From: Chrysoperla carnea
Lineage: Eukaryota > Arthropoda > Insecta > Neuroptera > Chrysopidae
Reading direction: 5' to 3'
NCBI RefSeq assembly: GCF_905475395.1
Contig: NC_058342.1
Location: 8,741,140 to 8,805,139 of the forward strand
Length of the DNA stretch: 64,000 nt
Below are positions 59,700 to 64,000 of the stretch, in pieces; position 1 is the stretch's first letter; each line of letters starts with the position of its first letter. Position numbers and translations under genes: made by a program. The notes beneath the pieces were generated by a model that saw nothing but the letters and a program-made list of their open reading frames with translations, made no database searches and was not told the DNA's origin.

Positions 59700-60580
59700 A
59701 CAGAGTGGATCATTTTAATCTATTATGGCTAGTAGTTCGTTTTGTAGCTAACCAGTCAAAAAATAACTATAACATAAATTGCAAAGTTTCAATTCAATTC
59801 AATTTTATTCTGAAAGAAAAGAGGACTCCGCCAGGAATTATTCCGGTATTAATCTTTGTGCTAACCTAATGTCAAACAATAGATCAACAGGTAGAGCATC
59901 ACTCATAGTGTGGACATCATGTTCTGACATCAGATTGGATCTAGTTCTCCAGATTGTTTTAATAGTCAATTTAAATCTTAAAAGGTAAGAGATAGAATAA
60001 TAATTTAAATTAGAAAGTATATCCTCATAAAAAATTGACGGTTTTTATTTAAAAAATTGTTTCGAAAATCGATATATTTCGGAGGAAATGCGTCTTATAA
60101 ATATGTCATTATTGCATTAATCGAAAGAAAATACGTTAGCTTTAGAACAATTTTTGAGACAAAAGTAATCAAGGACAATAAAGGTCATTCGTTTTTGTTA
60201 ATAACTTTTAAATACAAGTAAATATTCAAGATTATTTGAAGACTTACCTTGAAACTATAATTTCTGGTCAAAGTCATGAAAACAGGCGAATGTTCTCTAT
60301 TGCCCTTCACAACTTTTGACTAAAGCATTTTCTGTGGCTATCTTGTTTTCTTTCGATTAAATGCAAAAATTATATATTTTTAAGTCACATTTCCATTGCA
60401 AACTAACGATTTTCGAAAGAATCTTTTAAATAAGAAATGTTAGTTTTTTTATGAGGATCAACTTTCTAATTAATAAGAGTTATTCTATCTCTTACCTTTT
60501 AGGATCTAAATTGGCTATTAAAGCATCCCGGAGAACTAGGTCCAGTCTGATATCAGAACATGATGTCCACATCATACTTC
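59700..60580. repeat. Foldback (MITE-like) element
   Basis: Complementary arms 59,905-60,215 and 60,275-60,580 (shared GTGGACATCATGTTCTGA, AAAAGGTAAGAGATAGAATA, TTAATCGAAAGAAAA). The left edge begins CAGAGTGGATCATTTTAATC. A half copy with the same kind of edge lies at 61,567-61,790. Confidence 0.7.
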
Positions 60581-60923
60581 GCAACGTTTAGTAATCTTAC
60601 AAATTTTCTTTGGTAAATTTACTCATTTTGTCAGGTAGATGCTGCTTAGGCAGTTTCATGTGTTTCTAAAGTTTTTAATGCTTAGAATTATCTAGAATTG
60701 ATTAAATTTTTTGGATTTGGTGTCTCAAAAATGGCTCAATTTAGAAAAAAATATTTTTAGGAAAGAGAAACAGGTGGGGCTGAAGTGGTTTTGCATCAAA
60801 AATAGTTTCTACCGATCAAAAAACATATGAAATGATCTACATCTAGGCTAAACCCTGTCCGTGTACACAGGTGCTAGCGCCTGGAGTATATATAAAATCT
60901 AATTTCTTTTAAAACTTCCGCAG
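60581..60923. other. Spacer upstream of the acidic exon
   Basis: No feature is recognised except the splice acceptor at its end (CTTCCGCAG, 60,923). Confidence 0.35.
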
Positions 60924-61269
60924 TAAGATGGAGTCACATATTGAAAGCTGTGAAAAACCAGCCGATGTTGAAAACACTGATAGTAAAATATGTGAAAATG
61001 TTGATGGGGATAAAACTGATAAAAATGTGACTGAAGAAGATAACTTATTGATTGATGATAAAAGTGATACAGAAACAGATGTGGTAAAATCGAATAAAAA
61101 TTCTGAAATAAAATCGTCGAAAGAATGTTCAAAAGTATCAGATACTAATTTAAAAAATAATGAAAAAATTGTAATTAAGGATAAATGTACAAAAAATTCA
61201 AATACATCCAAAGAGAAGAAAGATGCTGATCAAAAGATTTTTAAAAAAGAAGCTGCACCTCCACAAAAG
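60924..61269 (+). CDS. Probable acidic, low-complexity coding exon of an unknown gene
   Basis: A good acceptor ends at 60,923, the ATG stands four bases later at 60,928, and a donor AAG|GTATAA lies at 61,269/61,270. The 114 codons code an Asp/Glu/Lys/Ser-rich, disordered sequence with no bias to hydrophobic AT-rich background residues, which suggests selection on protein. It ends KKEAAPPQK and would continue in an exon outside the window. No domain or family is recognised. It is probably the first coding exon of a nuclear or regulatory protein, but that is a guess from composition only. Confidence 0.5.
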
Positions 61270-61566
61270 GTATAAGTTTTGTTTCATTATTTTTTCAACG
61301 TATATAAATAACAATAGTGATAAACGTGAGTGTACTTTTCGATTTTGACTGTTGAATACGAATCTTTGATCTCAAAATTGCTCCGGCACATATGAATTTA
61401 TTATATTATTTATTCGATTTCTTGAAGAACGAAAAAAGTATCGAAAAATTCAAAATGCCTTTTGAAGGGGAATGTATGGCACTTTCAGATGACGGATTCA
61501 TGGGAAAAGTAGTAGTTTCATGGGAATAACATAACATCGAACTTAGGGAGAATATAATTTTTTTTC

Positions 61567-61790
61567 TACAGGGTGGTCCATTTTAATCTATGCATCTGAA
61601 TATCTCGCTATAGGCGCCATTTATTAAAAAATGATCTTAACAAAAATTGTAGAGTTTGGTGGGAGACAATGTTCTTATTTGACCTAGCCCTTTGGGTTTT
61701 TTAAATAGCCAATTTAGATTCTTTACGGTAAGACATAGAATAACATTTTAAATTAGAAAGTTGAAATACTTCTTTATAAAGCAACCCGAA
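61567..61790 (+). repeat. Half copy of a mariner-type MITE
   Basis: Starts TACAGGGTGGTCCATTTTAA and includes the text of the left half of the 59,700 foldback (TAAATAGCCAATTTAGAT, AAATTAGAAAGTTGA). The other half is absent and a (TA)n run follows (61,797-61,843). Confidence 0.6.
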
Positions 61791-61807
61791 AAACTATATA
61801 TATATTG

Positions 61808-61844
<37 letters not shown>

Positions 61845-61847
<3 letters not shown>

Positions 61848-64000
61848 GGTGTTCTGTTATTGACTGCAGATCGTCGGCCTACAGAATAAGCTCATAAAGA
61901 CGAATGAAAAAGTCATTTACCAATTTTGGATTTGAGCCCTAGTTTGGGCGCTACAGGTATGACAAAAATTGATATATTTGTTCATTGACAGACTATCATT
62001 CGATAATCAGTAGCCAATGATAATAAGTAGATATAAGTTTATTTTATTTTATTACTTTGAACTGAGGAAGGGATTTTTTTTAAAGTATAAATGATTTCAT
62101 TGGACTTGATTAAACCCGCCCACTTTTTATATTTTAACTATGATGGTACTGTGTTAATACTTAAGCTAAATAGGACGTCTTACAATCCATTTAACATACA
62201 TCAAAAAAAACTATTTTGTATATTCCAAGAAATAATAACAAAACAAGTTGAAATTTGTTTGTTGATTCAATTACAAAAACAACTGAATAGAGCAGGAGAC
62301 GGTCGTTTCATCAATACGTATGTTTTGTATAAATTTATTATTATTCAAAATAGCTTATAAATTATTTACATTCTTCTGTAATAAATGCTCAATGTGACCT
62401 CCATTGGTTTCAAAAACCAACGTTGACCTTTAATATCTAGAAGAAAACTGCGTAGGATTGTCGAGCTGGAATTTACCAATTTTTCATTTTCTAAAAATTA
62501 TTAGTTCTCCTACAAACTCAAGAAAAGCTTTTTTCGGAAACTTTCAAAAATAAATGAAGTATGTTAACCGTGGTATCCAAATTTTAAGCTATTATCAAGC
62601 TACAAACGGTCAATGAAATGAGTGAATTATGAATTATTTGTACTTTAATCACAGCATAGATTACAATATTCACAGCAAATTACAACTAATACTAAATAAT
62701 AATAAAAATAAACCCATCGATCACAATAATCAAAATCAGTAATCTTAATCCACTTTTTCATTTTTCATTTTCTAAAAATCGTAAGTTCTCCTACAAACTC
62801 AAGAAAAGTGTTTTTCGGAAATGTTGAAAATTAAAAGTATAATAAGTATGCTATGCGTGGTACCCAAATGAAATTTGGATTCTATTTTCAAGCTACAAAC
62901 TACAATGAATTGTTTATACATTAATCACAGCACAGCTTACATTATTCACAGTCTTCTGATATTCCTGGTTAATAATTACTATTACTGATATTCCTAGATA
63001 ATAATTCATTTCATTGGCCGCTTGTAGCCTGATAATAGCTTGAAATTTAGATACCACGCTTACCATACGTCATATATTTTTGAAAAATTCCGAAAAACGC
63101 TTTCCTTGAATTTGAAGGAGAACTAATGATTTTTAAAACTGAAAAAGTGAAATAAGATTACTGATTTTGAAAACTGTGATAAGATGGGTTTATTTTTATT
63201 ATTATTTAGTATTAGTTGTAATTTCCTGCGATAAATGTAATCTGTGCTGTGATTAATGTACAAATATTTCATAATTCATTCATTTGCCATTGGCCGTTTG
63301 TGGCTTGAAAATATCTTGAAATTTGGATACCACGCTTAACATACTTCATTTACTTTTGAAAATTTCCATAAAACGCTCTTCTTGAATTTGTGGGAAAACT
63401 AATTTGAGAAAATGCAAAATTTGGTAAATTCCTACATAATTCTTTTTGTTGGTATTGAAGGTCTACGTTCGTTATTGAAACCAATGGAATGACCTTTTGT
63501 TATAGAGAAATGTAAATAATCTATAAGCTATTTTGAATAATAATAAATTTACACAAAACATACGTATTGATGAAACGACCGTCTCCTGCTCTATTCAGTT
63601 GTTTTTATTATAAAATTATTTGAAAAGAATCAACATGTTATTTATTATTTAGTTTATTGCGTATGTAAAGTATGCAAAGACAGCCCATTTTTTTTATGTA
63701 ATAAGACAATTCCAGCCTATAACTAAGTGAACTGTAGTGGCAAATAAATACTAATCGAAAAACAAGCGAGACAAGTAAATAATTAAATGCGAAAAATAAA
63801 GATAACAATTGCTAATGTATTAAATTTTTATTGTCCAATTAAATTTGATAGTTTTTAACTGTCCCTTCCAAATAAGATAGTGTATGCCTACCAATTTTTC
63901 AAACACTGTGAATGGTTAAATTTTTTGATTTGTACCATAGCCATATCTCGCAAATTAGGGCTCAGATCCAAAATTAGTAAATAACTTTTTCCTTCGTCTT
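61845..64000. mobile_element. Large foldback element, cut by the window edge
   Basis: The left end CAGGGTGTTCTGTTATTGAC is followed by text whose complement is found at 63,935-64,000, still short of the outer end. Arms 62,230-62,640 and 63,270-63,660 are complementary (shared GGAGACGGTCGTTTCATCAA). Between them, a second pair of modules (near 62,780-62,930 and 63,010-63,150) repeats part of the arm again. No coding sequence. The terminus resembles mariner-type MITEs. Confidence 0.65.

Noticed and set aside
62091..62360. 89-codon open frame
   Set aside because: It lies inside a foldback element whose arm crosses it; most likely chance.

Overview
This is AT-rich eukaryotic DNA, most likely from an insect. 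It contains introns, an arthropod-type msl-2 gene, R2-like and CR1/jockey-like LINE pieces, pogo, piggyBac and mariner-type DNA transposons, and many foldback (palindromic) repeats. The species cannot be fixed from sequence alone. Most of the window is repeat; one confident host gene runs through its middle.

Layout. 1-4,031: an uninterrupted 1,335-codon reading frame, open to the left edge, of an uncharacterised animal family. It joins a FEN/XPG-like 5'-nuclease domain to a C-terminal cysteine-rich CXC module; this combination resembles what I recall of Academ (AcademX) transposon proteins. 5,065-9,585: a broken relative without the CXC module. 11,677-12,272: the 3' end of an R2-like LINE. 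12,705-15,880: a complete pogo-like transposon with matching ends and an intact transposase. 16,811-21,572: three nested transposons, with a decayed piggyBac inside a SWIM/YqaJ-type element inside a mariner-like element. 22,133-25,070: repeats and a decayed multicopy insect gene.

25,799-47,209, minus strand: the dosage-compensation gene msl-2. A RING exon (46,500-47,126), a CXC exon (34,083-34,520) and a C-terminal exon (25,848-26,105) join in phase to give 440 codons. Introns of about 12 kb and 8 kb hold two LINEs, several foldback elements, tandem repeats and six copies of one dispersed non-coding repeat (here called R). Intron 1 also holds a very young element with 887-bp near-perfect inverted ends (42,093-44,518). 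Its short unique core encodes N-terminal exons of the same nuclease/CXC family seen at 1-9,585.

47,210-64,000: no recognised complete gene. It has foldback elements, a C-terminal CXC exon remnant of the nuclease family (52,080), a 118-bp tandem array full of bZIP-type palindromes (53,581-54,018), three more R copies, one probable acidic coding exon of an unknown gene (60,924-61,269), and a large foldback element running off the right edge.

The main lead is the nuclease/CXC family, present at four places. Its exons lie inside an element with transposon-like ends and a candidate 3-bp target duplication, which ties an otherwise orphan protein family to mobility.
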